64,000 nucleotides of DNA, from contig NZ_JJMN01000051.1 in assembly GCF_000696385.1 (NCBI RefSeq), positions 26,047 to 90,046 on the forward strand, written 5' to 3'. The first letter of the stretch is position 1; the number at the start of each line of letters is the position of its first letter. The position numbers and the translations under genes were made by a program. This DNA is from Vibrio metoecus. GTDB taxonomy: Bacteria > Pseudomonadota > Gammaproteobacteria > Enterobacterales > Vibrionaceae. Positions 49,317 through 64,000 of this stretch are shown one piece after another. The notes under the pieces were generated by a model. The model searched no databases. It was given only the letters and a program-made list of their open reading frames with translations, and had not been told where the DNA came from.

Positions 49317-52300
49317 CTAGACAAAACGGCGACTCAGTGTAGCGGATTTTGTTAGCAAACCCTACGCTTTCTCTTTGAGCTGCGCAGCAACCAAATCAGC
49401 GATTGGTTGTGGGCGACTAAACAGGTATCCCTGTGCATAGTCGACGCCAATCTGCTGCAAGGCCTGCAGAATTTGCTCGTTTTCGACAAACTCTGCGACG
49501 GTGGTTTTACCCATCTGTTTGGTCAGTTCGTGAATTGAGCGCACCATTAGGCGATCCATCTCGTTTTTATCCATATCACACACAAAAATGCCGTCTATTT
49601 TCACGATATCCACTGGCAATTTTTGTAAGTAACCGAATGATGAAAGTCCCGAACCAAAATCATCCAACGCTAAAATACAGCCCAAGTTTTTTAGCTGAGA
49701 AAATACCGTAATCGCTTGATTGAGATTACACATCGCGGCAGTTTCAGTGATTTCAAAGCAAATTTTGTTGCACGGTATGCGCCCATGACATAAGCGATCG
49801 AGCAAGAAGGCCACAAAATCAGGATTGCCAATCGAATTCCCCGAGAGGTTAATGGACACTCGGCCCAGTTTCTTTATCACCTCAGGGCGCGCTTCAAGCC
49901 AACTTAACGTCTGTTCCACGATCTGCCGATCTAAGCGATGTGCTAGGTTATACCGTTCAGAAGCCGGTACAAAAATACCAGGCGAGACATATTCCCCCAC
50001 AGCGTTCTTGATTCGCACGAGCACTTCAAAATGGAGCTGCACATCGGGGTGATTAAGAGGCACGATGCGTTGTGCAAAGAGCTCAATTCGATCATTGGCC
50101 AAAGCATCATGCACTAGGTTGACGCATTCCATTTCCTGCTGACGTCGGCGTAAATCAGCATCATCTTGTCGGTACAAGTTAAACCGGTTACGACCTTCTT
50201 CTTTTGCGGCATGACAAGCGGTATCTGCCTGCGCATGCACCATTTGTGGTGACGTTGCCGTATGATCCATCATGCGAATGCCAATCGAACAGGTCAGATT
50301 AAATCGAATGTGCTCCCACACAAATGGCACTTCACTCAGCGCATGAATGATACTTTGCGCCACCAGCACGGCATCTCGCTCGGTACAATCGCGCAATAAA
50401 ATGGAGAACTCATCGCCTCCCATACGTGCCAACGTGGCTCTAAACGGTAATACATCTTCCAGCATACTGGCACAAAACTGAATAGCACCATCACCCGCAT
50501 CATGCCCTGCGGTATCGTTAAGGACTTTGAGCTGATCAAGATCGAGATACAACATCGCATGTGTACGCAGCTGACTTTCCGTCTCTTTGAGTGCTTTGGC
50601 TAACTCCAACTCAAACTGGTTACGGTTGAGAGTGTGCGTTAATGAATCATAACGAGCCTGATAAGCCAATTGATCCGCGAGTTGGCGAGTTTCCGTAATG
50701 TCCTCACCCACAATCAATAGCGTACCCGTTTCAAGCAGAGGGCGGATATTTTCACGAACCCACACCGTTTCCCCCGTATGGTGCTGATAACTGACTTCTC
50801 GTCGCCATACCGAGGAAGCGTGCCGGCTTGGCAGCAACAAGACTTGTCTTGGTGTTAATGCGTCCTCATCTTGGTAAAAATCACGAATGTGGTGCCCTAA
50901 CATGGCCTCGGCCGGATACCCCAACAGCTGTTCCGCAAACTGATTGACTTGTTGGATATGATTTCGTTCATCCAACGTCAGCATCATCACGGGCTGCTGA
51001 TCGTAGTAATGACGTAAACTGGCTTCACGTTGAAATAACTTATCTTCGGTAATTTTACGCCAAGTAATATCCTGAGCTTCGAGCAGAATTTGCGACTCTT
51101 CCCGAGTGGGTAATGGTTTAAACTGACACTCCAACACAATAGCACCTAGCTCGGGATGCCAGATCTCTGCATTGAATTGCCGAGTCTGCGGGATGGATTC
51201 GGCAAAGTAATTTTGTATATGCTCGACTGCGGAGTCTTCCCAACCTTTGTGCAACCATATCGGCCGAAGTAGGCTTTCCCCATGTCGGTACAACAGGCTT
51301 TGCAACTTACCATTGCAAGAAATAATTCGCCCTTCCAGATCAAATATACCGATGTAATGCGTGCTTTGATCGAAAATCGATTCCAATAACTTTTGATTCG
51401 CACGTAGGCGTTCAGTGTAGTAATACTGTCGAACAACAATGATCAGCAGCAGACATACGCCACCGATCACGGCAAGCCACAACATCGTGCCGCCAACCGA
51501 ATCACTATCCCATTGATAGCGATTCTCCGTTAATTCAGCTTGGCTCACCGGCAATGTTTGACCTTGTGCCAACGCTGCAAAAAACAAACAACTCAGCATA
51601 TGAACAAACGGAATGCGGGGTCTTAGGCTCATGATTCGCGATAGGCTCAATCCAGACTCCAAGGTTAAAGAATATTGTTAATGATGATAAAATCAGCGCT
51701 CTCTATTTTGTGTCGCAGACTATCAGGAAGGACCATGCAAACCAACCACACCAAACTCGATGATCTGGATCGTGCCATCCTGAAAATTCTCATGGATGAT
51801 GCGCGTACACCTTATGCAGAAATGGCGAAACAATTTAATGTTAGTCCAGCAACGATTCACGTGCGAATCGAGAAGATGAAAGCCGGGGATATTATTCAAG
51901 GGACGGAAGTGGTGGTAAATACCAAAAAGCTCGGTTATGACGTCTGCTGCTTTATTGGTATTAATCTGAATGCCGCGCGAGATTACCATTCTGCACTCGC
52001 CAAATTGAATGCACTGGATGAAGTAGTGGAAGCTTACTACACCACGGGCGCCTATAACATCTTTGTGAAATTGATGTGTCGTTCGATCGAAGAATTACAG
52101 TATGTGCTGATCGATAAGCTGCAAGCCATTGATGAAGTTCAGTCGACAGAAACGCTGATTTCCTTACAAAATCCGATTAACCGTAACGTGAACCCTTGAT
52201 GGCATTGACCAATCTCTCGACCTTGTCATTTCGACATCTACAATAAGAAAAACAAGGCTTAAGATGAGAACGGTGCTGCTTAGAAGAAATAAACGCTAGC

Positions 52301-55300
52301 GTTTTTGTAAGTAGTTCAGTAGTTCTTCTGCAGAAATACCTTGTTGTGCCAGTTCTTTGGCCATAATTTCAACTTGCTCACCTTTACGCGATTCAATCAC
52401 TTGCTGGAACTGATAAACCAGATCACGCAACACGGTAATTGGAACTTGCTTTGCTGCACTACGGATGCGTTCACTACTTTGATTACCCAGTTCATTGAGT
52501 AATTTGCCAAACATCACCTTTTCTGGTGCTTCATCAAGCTGTTCCAGAATGCGAGCCATTTCATAGGTGGTTAAAGACATGGGTATTGAATTCCAAACGG
52601 TTAGTCAGTATCGAAGAGGCAAATAATATACACAGGATACACGCTGAGTAAAATAGCCTCAGCGTGTATTTATCTTGTTGAATCAGCACTCAGATGTTTG
52701 GGTATGCCAACGAAAACCTATCGGAGAGAACAAAATAAGCAATGCCGGCGCAGCGAGCCACATCGTCAAACCAATCAATGGTTGAGGCTCAGAGATGAAG
52801 CGTTGCAAAGTCCCGACGAGTAAACCCGATCCACTCATTTGAAATAAGCCCAAAAGTGCCGCAGCCGTACCCGCTTTGTCACCAAATGGAGCTAACGCCT
52901 TACCCGCTGCGCCACCAAGAATCCAAGCAAAACCAATTGAGGATAAAAATACAGGAAGCATAAATGCTAACGCTGTTGACTGATGTTGCAAAATCATCAT
53001 CAGACAGCCAGCAATCATCAGCGTGACAATCCCAATAATCAATGAAACGCGCGTACCCAATTTATCCATGACTTTCGGAGCGGTCATGCAAGCAATAATG
53101 TTAACCACCGCGTTAACGCCAAACCAGAAAGTAAACTCATTCATACTGAGCTGTAAACGTTCCATTAGGATCACTGGTGCCGAAGTCACATAGGCTAAAA
53201 TCACCGCCATCGCTAACAAACAGAGTGTCGCATGGAAAAGAAATGTCGGCTCTCTCAGTACCGCCACATAGCGTGAAAGCTTAAATACCGCCGGACGACT
53301 CCCTGTATTAGGATTACTCTCTTGCATACGTAGCGCAATGGCTGAACCAACGATCAAAGCAAACCCTGCCATGAAGCTGAAATTAGCTCGCCAGCCGAAT
53401 TGTTGGGTAAGCCAGCTTCCCATAATGGGTGCAAGAGCCGGAATAAAACAGATCGCACCATTGAGGTAGCTGATCATCTTGCCACTCTTCTGCGGGCCAA
53501 ATAAATCGCGAACCGTTGCAAAAGCTGCTACGGAGGTTGCACACGCTCCTAAGCCTTGTAGCAGCCGAGCCATCAACATCCACTCAATACTTTGCGCGCT
53601 CCACGCCAATAAAGCGCTCAAGATATAGATGGTGATGCCTCCTAATGCAACCGTTCGACGACCGTACTTATCTGCTAATGGGCCTGCAAAATAGCTGACC
53701 CCACCCCCATAGCAAACAAAAACCAAGTGATCGTATCTTGCGCGAGTGCATGTTCCACGTGAAACGCTTGCGAAATTTGTGGCAATGCCGGTAAATAAAT
53801 ATCGATGGCTAAGGGGCTAAAAAGAACCAAAAGCGTCAGTAATACCATTTGTTGTTTACTGACCTGGCTAGGCACTGCTTGTTTCACTTCACACTCCGAC
53901 TCAATTTTAAAGATCGGTGCATGATACATGCAGCGAGATATGCTAAACAGTGGCATATCGTCATTGCTGTTATTCTTATTTGGAAAAACTCATGCAAATT
54001 GAAAAATTAGCGCGCATCGATCTTAACTTGCTGGTGTGTTTGAAAGTGCTCATCGAAGAGTTAAGTGTTACACGAGCAGCCGCTCGCTTGTGCTTAAGCC
54101 AATCAGCCGTCAGTAAATCGCTAGCGAAGCTACGAGAACAGTTTGATGACCCATTATTTGTGCGAACATCCTATGGGCTAAACGCCACTCCTAAGGCCAT
54201 GTTTTTAAAGCCCAAGCTGGATGTGTTAGTCAATCAACTTGAATTGCTCACACAACCAGCCCATTTTTCCCCTCAATCGAGCGAATACCGCTTTCAAATT
54301 GCCGCGGTAGAAAGTGCTTATCCACTGATCATGCCCTACTTTTTACCCACCATTTTCCGTCATGGTCCACATCTCAGTATCAGTACTCATTCATGGAACG
54401 AACAAACGTTTCGTAAGCTCCAAGTAGGAGAGCTCGATTTTGGGCTGACCGGAAAAGACATCGACATTAACGATGCCAAACTCACAATGCTTCCCCCTAC
54501 CGACATTTGTGAGCAAGAGCTATTTCGAGACCGGCAGCACTGCGTACTACGCCGAGATCATCCACTGCTCACTCAGGAGTGGAACCTCACTACCTACTTA
54601 AATCAGCGTCATGTACAAGTACGCTGTGATGGTAATGATCGCTGGCTATTAGATTATCGGTTAGCCGATATTGGTTTTGAGCGAGATATTGCCATCACGG
54701 TTCCGGATTTCAATAGCGCGGCAAGCTTGTGTACTTACACTGATTTTGTCTTTACTGCGCCAAGCCATTTCACCCAGCTAGTGGCTAAACAACTCGGTTT
54801 GGTAGAGCTGCCATTGCCTTTCGAGCTCCCCCCGATGGCCTATACGCTATTTTGGCATCGTGACCGAACCAACGATCCGGCAATCCGTTGGCTACGTGAA
54901 CTGATACAAACCAATACACTCCATTTGCGCTGAAACCATAGTGGGATATTTGCGCCGTGTCGGCAAAAGGAGTAGCTTATTCGCTCTCGTCCACTTGCTG
55001 TACCCTTCAATACAACAAGCAATAACAAAGGACTGTTTAGAAAAAGGATAATCTCAGATGCCAAACTCTTATACTCAGCGCCTCGCCAATTTTCGCGATT
55101 GGTTACAGAATCAACAACTCGATGCGTTCATCGTTCCACATGAAGATGAATATTTAGGTGAATACGTTCCAGAACACAACGAACGCCTACATTGGTTAAC
55201 CGGCTTTACCGGTTCAGCGGGTGCCGCCATCGTCGCGACCAATCACGCAGCGATTTTTGTTGATGGCCGCTATACCGTTCAGGTTCGCAAGCAAGTCTCT

Positions 55301-58300
55301 CCTGAATTGTTTGAATATCGCCATTTAATTGAAGAGCCTTACTTGTCTTGGCTAGTGCAAACGCTGCCTCAAGGTTCTAAAGTTGGCTACGATCCTCGCA
55401 TGCATCGTGGTAGTTGGCTCATTCAAGCGCAAAAGCTGTTAGCAGGTCGAGTCTTTCTGGTTCCTGTGACGAGCAATCCGATCGATGTACTGTGGATCGA
55501 CCGCCCAGCACCAGTGGTGTCTGAAATGCGCTTGATGCCATTTTCTAGCGTAGGCCAAACGAGTCTGGAAAAACGTCAGTTGATCGCCAATACCCTGCGT
55601 GAAAAAAATGCGGATTGCGTCGTTCTCACTGAACTTGACTCGATCGCTTGGTTACTCAATATCCGTGGTTTAGATGTTTCACGCCTACCTGTTTTGCTTT
55701 CTCACGCGATTGCTCACCAAGACAGCAGCATTGATTTCTTCCTTGATCCCGCTCGTTTGGCCGATGGGTTCCATGCGCATGTTGATGGCATCGTTCGTGT
55801 ACACCACCCAGAACAACTTGAAAAACAATTACAGCAATTAAACGGCCGTCGAGTCATGTTGGACTCTGCCACTAGCAATGCTTGGTTCACACTCACCTTG
55901 CAAAATGCAGGCGCTGAGCTGTTGAATGAAGCCGATCCATGCTTGTTACCTAAAGCAGCCAAAAACAATGTTGAGGTCACTGGCATGCGCGCTTGCCATG
56001 TTCGAGATGGTGCCGCCATGGTGCAATTTTTAGCATGGCTAGACAATGAAGTGGCTCATGGACGTTTACATAATGAAGCACAACTGGCCGATGAACTAGA
56101 AACGTTCCGTCGCCAAGATCCAACCTTGGTCGACTTGAGCTTTGATACCATTTCCGCTGCTGGTACCAACGCTGCCATGTGTCATTACAATCACCAGAAT
56201 CAAGTTCAGCCAGGGCAACTTTCAATGAATAGCCTGTACTTGGTCGATTCAGGTGGCCAGTACACAGATGGCACTACCGATATCACTCGTACTATTGCGA
56301 TTGGTACAGTGAGCAATGAGATGAAGCAGCAGTTTACTTTGGTACTCAAAGGACACATCGCTCTTGCTCGCGCGCGTTTCCCGAAAGGGACAACAGGCTC
56401 ACAGTTGGATGTGCTCGCAAGGCAACACTTATGGGCGCATGGCTATGACTATGACCACGGTACAGGTCATGGCGTGGGACATTTCTTAAGTGTTCATGAA
56501 GGCCCACAGCGTATTGCCAAAGTACACAATGGCGTGGCTTTGCGCCCTGGCATGGTGCTTTCCAATGAACCTGGCTATTACCGCGCGGATGCTTTTGGTA
56601 TTCGTATCGAGAACCTAGAGTTAGTGACTGAGTTCGACACGCAGGGGGATTTCTCTGTGCTGGGTTTTGAATCATTGACTCGTTGCCCTATCGATAAGCG
56701 TGCTATCGAGGTGAATTTACTCACCAAACCAGAGCTAAACTGGCTCAACCAATACCACCAAAAGGTATGGGATGAAGTGAGTCCGCTCATCAAAGATGAA
56801 GCGACTCATCAATGGCTTGCTCAAGCAACTTCCCCACTGAGCCATCCATAACTCAATGCCGACGGGTTTGATGTGTTTAGCAAGAACCTACTAATAAAAG
56901 CAAACCGACCAATCGGCGGTTTGCTTTTATCTATAACTTTTTAGAAGCATTGGCTTTTAACAAACTAAGTAAAACCATGTTGGTTTCACGTGAAACATTA
57001 GCCCGAATAAGCTCGATGCCAATCTTGCCAAACCACTTGTAAGCCTTGCTGCATTAACGCCGCACTCACTTCTGCAGAAGAACGCTCATCACTGACAGCA
57101 AACTGCTCCAACTCCACCTTAGGGTCTGAGTATCCACCCGGCTGAGTTTTCGAAGCCGCCGACATCGATGTCACCCCAAGTTTTGCGACTTGATCACGGA
57201 ATACGGGCGATTCTCTAGTGGAAAGAGAAAGCTCTACTTCACCGTTCAACAAGCGGTAAGCACAGATTAACTGAACCAACTGTCGATCTGTCATCACCGA
57301 TTTGGGTTGCAACGATCCCTCACAAGGTCGTAACCGAGGAAATGAAATCGAGTAGCGCGTTTTCCAGTAATGACGCTCTAAATAGTCCAGATGAGCAGCC
57401 ACAAAAAAGCAATCCGTTCGCCAATCTTCTAAACCGATTAGCGCACCAATACCAATTTTGTCGATCCCCGCTTTTGCTAACCGATCAGGAGTTTCAAGCC
57501 GATGCTGGAAATCGGTTTTATTGCCACGTAGATGATGCTGAGCATAGGTTGATGGATGATACGTTTCCTGATAAACCATCACGGCATCCAACCCAAGCCC
57601 GATTAGCTGCTCATACTCTTCTTGCTGCAATGGTTGAACTTCCATTGCAACGTAGTTGAAAGCCTTTTTGATGATAGGTAGCACTTGGACGAAAATATTC
57701 GATTCCAACTTTAGTTTCATGCTCCCCAGTGACCAGCAAGACGCTATCAAAACCCATCATTTTAATCGCAGCGATTTCACGCTCCACATCTTCCAAATTC
57801 AGCGTCTTTCTCTTGATGCGGTTATCCATCGAAAAACCACAATAGGTACACGAATTAGAGCAAAGATTAGAAAGATAGAGAGGTATATACATCGACATGG
57901 TATTACCAAATCGCTGTCGAGTCGCTTGATAAGCGGCTTGAGCCATAGCTTCCAGATAAGGCTCAGCGGCAGGAGAAATCAGGGCTTTAAAATCTTCTAA
58001 CGACCTCTTTCGAGACGACAAAGCCAGTTCAACATCTCGCGAAGTTTTTGCGTAGATAGATAAGCGACAATCATCCCAGTCCAATTGTTGAAAATGCTGC
58101 ATGAAACTCATGATACGAAATCCAAAAATCCAGTTAACGGACTCGAAGCTAGCTGCCGCTTTCACTCGGGATGGCATACCTGACTCATACGCGATTCTCC
58201 CCGCCTCGACGGCAAGCTTAAATGCCTGAGCCATAGCAATGGGATCCCTCGCTGCCGCAATAGCAGTGTTAACCAATACAGCATCCGCACCCAATTCCAT

Positions 58301-61105
58301 CGCCAACGCCGCATCCGATGGTGAGCCAATTCCTGCGTCAACGATAATGGGTACATTTGCTTGATCTATGATGATTTCGAGGAATGTTTTCGATGCTAGG
58401 CCTTGATTGCTGCCGATGGGAGAACCCAGTGGCATTACCGCCGCACAGCCAACCTCTTCCAATCTTTTACATAACACAGGGTCTGCATGACAGTAAGGTA
58501 AAACCGTAAACCCTAACTTCACTAACTGTTCAGCCGCAGACAATGTTTCAATAGGGTCTGGCATTAAGTATTTAGGATCCGGGTGGATTTCCAACTTCAG
58601 CCAATTTGTGCCTAACGCCTCTCGCGCGAGTTTCGCTGCATAAACTGCATCTGCCGCATTTTTTGCACCCGATGTGTTCGGCAACAAATTCATCTTCATA
58701 TCCAATAGCGGAGCAAGAATATCATCATTTCGCTGGGCCAAATCAATTCGCTTTAACGCCATAGTGACCAGCTCTGAACCAGAAGCAGCCAGTGCTTTAG
58801 CCATTACGTGTCGATTAGAGAACTTCCCGGTGCCGGTTAACAATCTCGAATTGAATGTCTTATCTGCAATGTTAAGCATCTGACTAGCCTCCTGCTATCG
58901 CTTGGAATAAAGAAATTTGATCACCCGTACTCAGCATGGTTTGCTCCCACTCACTCTTGGGAACAACATGCCCATTAATACTAAACACACAACCTTGTGC
59001 AGGCAGATTTAACTGACTGTGTAGCTGTTGCAAAGAACTAGATGCAATGAGCTCAATGGCTTGCTGATTAAGATAAATCGTTACTGACATGTCACTTTCT
59101 CCATTGATACCACACTGCACACAGGGCAAGCCTTATCTTGATGGAGTTGAAGCTTCTGCCAACTCAGCTGCTTGCCATCAAAACGCATCAATTGGCCTGC
59201 TGGGAAGAGTGTCTTATCGAGCAAGAAATGCAGTGCAAGAAGAGCCTGCCCGTTACCGATCATCCCAACTACAGGCCCAATAACACCTTGCTCACTGCAA
59301 CTCTGCCTATCAGCTATATCGGGAACAACACAGTGATAACAAGGCGAATCATGCGAATGGTCAAAGGCCATCAGATGCCCTTCCCAACCAATTGCAGCTC
59401 CACTCACCAATGGAACTTGAGCAGAGAAACACTCTCGGTTGATCATATGGCGGGTTGGTAAGTTATCGCTGCAATCAATAACCATATCTACATTTCCAAT
59501 CTCCAGACCTAGAATAGTCTCATCTAGGCGTCGAGCGACCGTCCGTACACGAACATCAGAATTCAAAGATCTCAAGTGGTGTGCCAGTGCTTCTGCTTTA
59601 TTGCTACCTAGTTGCTCCTCGCGATAACAGATCTGGCGATGCAGGTTGTGTACTTCCAACGCATCACCATCGGCAATTATCACTTGCCCAATACCAGCAC
59701 CCACTAGATAAGACGCAACAACATTACCTAGCCCACCACAACCAACGATCAAAACACGTGCGTTGATTAATTTTTGTTGGCCATTTTCTTGCACTTCGGC
59801 AAGACTAATCTGGCGCTGATAGCGGATAAATTGTGGATCACTCAACATTGCTCGCCTCCCATTCCATGCTGTAAGACCTCGCTTGTTTTCTAAGCTCACT
59901 TTCTTTCTGCCCACTGAAAGCAAACATCAATTGATGCACAGCAAAAGCTGGATTGGCGGATTGGGTGATAGCTCGCACGACCGCAGCCGAAGTCACTCCA
60001 CAGCGCAGGACTTCCTCAATATTTGAGTGGTCAATACCACCAATAGCCACGGTAGGCATTCCTTTCTGCCCATGATAAGAAAGCTGATCCGCTAATCCTT
60101 GGTAAGCTGCTAAGCGTACTAACCCTTGTGGTTTAGAAGGCATTTGCTTGGTTGTGGTAGGAAAAATATGGCCAAGAGCAATATAACTCGGCTGTAAACA
60201 TGCCACGTTAAGTAGTTCATAATACCCATGCGTGGAGAGGCCAAGTCTTAGGCCTGCTTGAGCTAGCTCCGCTAAATTAGCCGTGCTGAGATCTTCTTGC
60301 CCAAGGTGTACACCATAGGCATGATGTTTAATGGCGATCTGCCAGTAATCATTGATAAAAACCTGTGCGTTGTATTTTCGACCTAGATCTATTGCTCGAA
60401 CAATTTGCGTTTCCAAATCCACTCGCGCCGGATCTTTTATGCGCAGCTGAACGGTTTTAACACCTAATTTAAGTAGCAATTCAATCCAACTCACATCATC
60501 GACGACCGGATAAAGTGTGAATAGAGTTTTATCTATAGCTGGAAATCCTTTCGTTGACTGTAATTCTGAGCCTGAATAGACGGAGGGAAAAAATTCCAGA
60601 CTTGTCGGCCACGTTTCACGTGAAACACCCTGTTTCTGAGACACAGCAGCACGCGCAACGCACAAGGCATCTTCAATAGAAAAACCCAATGCCAACAGAG
60701 CCAAAAGCCAAGCAACATGCTGATCTAATTGACAATTAGATATAAGTAATGGATATGGGTAAGTAATACACTGACAACAGTTTCCCCCAACTTGCCATTC
60801 ATCCATACCATAGTCATTGTGAGAGCGAAGGCCGATTTTTACCTTACAGCCAGCCTCAATATCTCGATGCTCAGATAAGTATTGCAAGTAATAATCCAAC
60901 GGCTCAGAAGTGCCCTCACTAGGGCACAAGTCACAACCAATTCGCAAAGTGGATTTCGCTTCTAAAACAAAACAATCACTAGTAGCAACATCTAGGCTGA
61001 TATTTTGAATGTCGAATCCTTGCTCTTTGGCTTGCAACAAAACATATTGCACGCGTCCAATCCATTCAGCGCAACCACGGGGAAAGACCAGTCGAGTCAT
61101 AATCA

Positions 61106-62470
<1,365 letters not shown>

Positions 62471-63933
62471 TCAGGAAGGTGCGCCCCAAAATTCTGTCCA
62501 GCATGTTGCTGAGTCAAATTCGGGTCTTGATAAGACAGACGACGAGAGTTTTCTCTAATCGCCACGAATTCCATTTCAGGAGTAATGATACCTTGTCGAG
62601 CATAATGTAACTGAGTAACCCGACGCTGATTTTGAGCCTGTCTGATGCGTGGCAAATGGTCATAACGCAGTTCATCAAGCGTTTCATCGGCCAAACGTTC
62701 ACGTGCAAAATCAGAGCTCATACTGGGCAGGAACTGTGTATCCTGACGCTCTTCGATCCATGATTCTCTAAGTTTAGGGAGTCCGTTATAGAGATCGATA
62801 TCATGCTCAGGATCAGTATAAACACCCGAGGTATCGTAAACATAAATCGGCTCATTAGGCTCAAAAATCGGCGCCTCTTTACTTCCACCGACCAAAGTAT
62901 CGCTGAGAGTAATTTTACGTACTGGAACACATATATCCGTACGCGAGCCTACAAGATAGGTCTTTTTGAGAGTTTGGATAGGGTTTCAACTGAAAGAGTA
63001 TCAAATAAAACGCTTGGCTTCCAGTCTTGCTTGCTTACGATTCGACATAGCATTTCCTTTTTAATCATGAGGGAGAAATGCTTGACGGAAAGATGCTATG
63101 AGAGATGAGTAGACAAGTAGAATGCCCAAAAGAAATAGGACATCTAAGAGAGTCTTCTCTTGTTCCCTTCGCAGGTATTAACCTGATCAGGTTCAACGGA
63201 TCCCGAATAAACGGTCTCAGCCCAATGGCACTCCGACAAGTGGAAGCATTATAGATAAAGGTTATTAGTTAACCAAGTAAAATAGCGGTTTCATTCATCA
63301 ACTTTTTATTAACCAGTAGAACCCAAGCCAAGCCGCCGAAATACTTAAAACCACGTTGAGCAACACATTCGCCCCCATCTTAAAAAAGGCGCCTTGCTGC
63401 ATTAAAAGTACATTATCCATCGAGAATGTCGAAAACGTCGTCAACGCGCCAAGAAAACCAAGCCCAATCACTTGTTTCCAAGGGTAAGGACTCAACCACT
63501 CATTTTCAACACAAGCAATTAAAACCCCCATCACGAATGAACCAAACACATTCACGGTCAACGTGCCAATAGGAAATCCACGGCCAAAAAGAGTAATGCA
63601 CACTTCTGAGACCAAAAAGCGAGCACAAGCCCCTATCGCACCACCCAAAGCTATAAATCCCAACATAGATAATGGCATGTTCATCCTCCTTATTAGAGGT
63701 ACCATTTTAAACATTCATCAAAATAAAGCGCGAAATTTCAGCAAAACAATAGATTTAATCAAAGGGGAACAAGGGAAAAAGGTAGAGAAAAGTAAAAATT
63801 ATTAAAAGTTACATGCATCACTTATTGAGTGATGAGCTTGCAAAATTTAAAAATTACAGATAGAAAAAAAACCTCAGCATTTCTGCTGAGGTTATATGTA
63901 TGGCAGGGGTGGAGAGATTCGAACTCCCAACAC

Positions 63934-63964
<31 letters not shown>

Positions 63965-64000
63965 GAGCTACACCCCTGTAGATCTTTGAGCCTAAGCTCG

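Overview
The window looks like an origin-proximal piece of the large chromosome of Vibrio cholerae or a very close relative. The grounds are gene content and order, which match my memory of the V. cholerae thi to cyaA neighbourhood, Vibrio-type RyhB and Spot 42 RNAs, a TsrA-like protein, and three ParB-type parS palindromes at 53.8, 57.0 and 60.6 kb. It is almost entirely core housekeeping DNA. I see no insertion sequence, prophage, CRISPR array or rRNA operon.

Layout, left to right: the start of a FIST-domain gene cut by the edge (1-599); lptM-lysA-dapF-yigA-xerC-yigB on the minus strand (0.7-5.3 kb); cyaY and cyaA (5.4-8.3 kb); the hemCDXY operon on the plus strand (8.7-12.8 kb); hemN, a DUF2489 protein, yihI and a methyltransferase (12.9-16.1 kb); cytochrome c4 and engB; Spot 42 and polA (18.2-21.3 kb); RyhB with a Fur-type promoter (21.7-21.9 kb); an acetyltransferase, hemB, tatD and glpE-glpG (22-26 kb); a FliL-like protein, ubiC-ubiA, plsB and the SOS locus lexA-methyltransferase-dinF (26-34 kb); a di-haem peroxidase; rmuC-ubiE-ubiJ-ubiB-tatABC on the minus strand (35.3-41.5 kb); transporters, an Aer-like receptor, baiN, uspB, ferritin and uspA (41.6-48 kb); rsmJ, a GGDEF/EAL protein, asnC, tsrA, a Bcr-type exporter with a divergent LysR regulator, and aminopeptidase P (48-57 kb); the TPP-riboswitch-controlled thiCEFSGH operon (57-63.2 kb); and crcB and tRNA-Trp at the right end.

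Themes: tetrapyrrole synthesis (hemB, hemC, hemD, hemN) sits with iron homeostasis (RyhB, ferritin, CyaY) and haem proteins. Ubiquinone synthesis is in two clusters (ubiCA, ubiEJB). The cAMP system appears as cyaA with a CRP site, plus Spot 42.

The most striking anomaly is technical or evolutionary. At least eleven otherwise well-conserved genes are broken by very small indels, mostly single-base insertions: xerC, lptM, cyaA, the 15.4 kb methyltransferase, ubiB, rmuC, uspA, rsmJ, bcr, thiH/thiG and thiC. The intact flanking protein sequence and the insertion bias suggest uncorrected long-read errors rather than real decay, but the sequence alone cannot prove it. I annotate the interrupted genes across their full extent.
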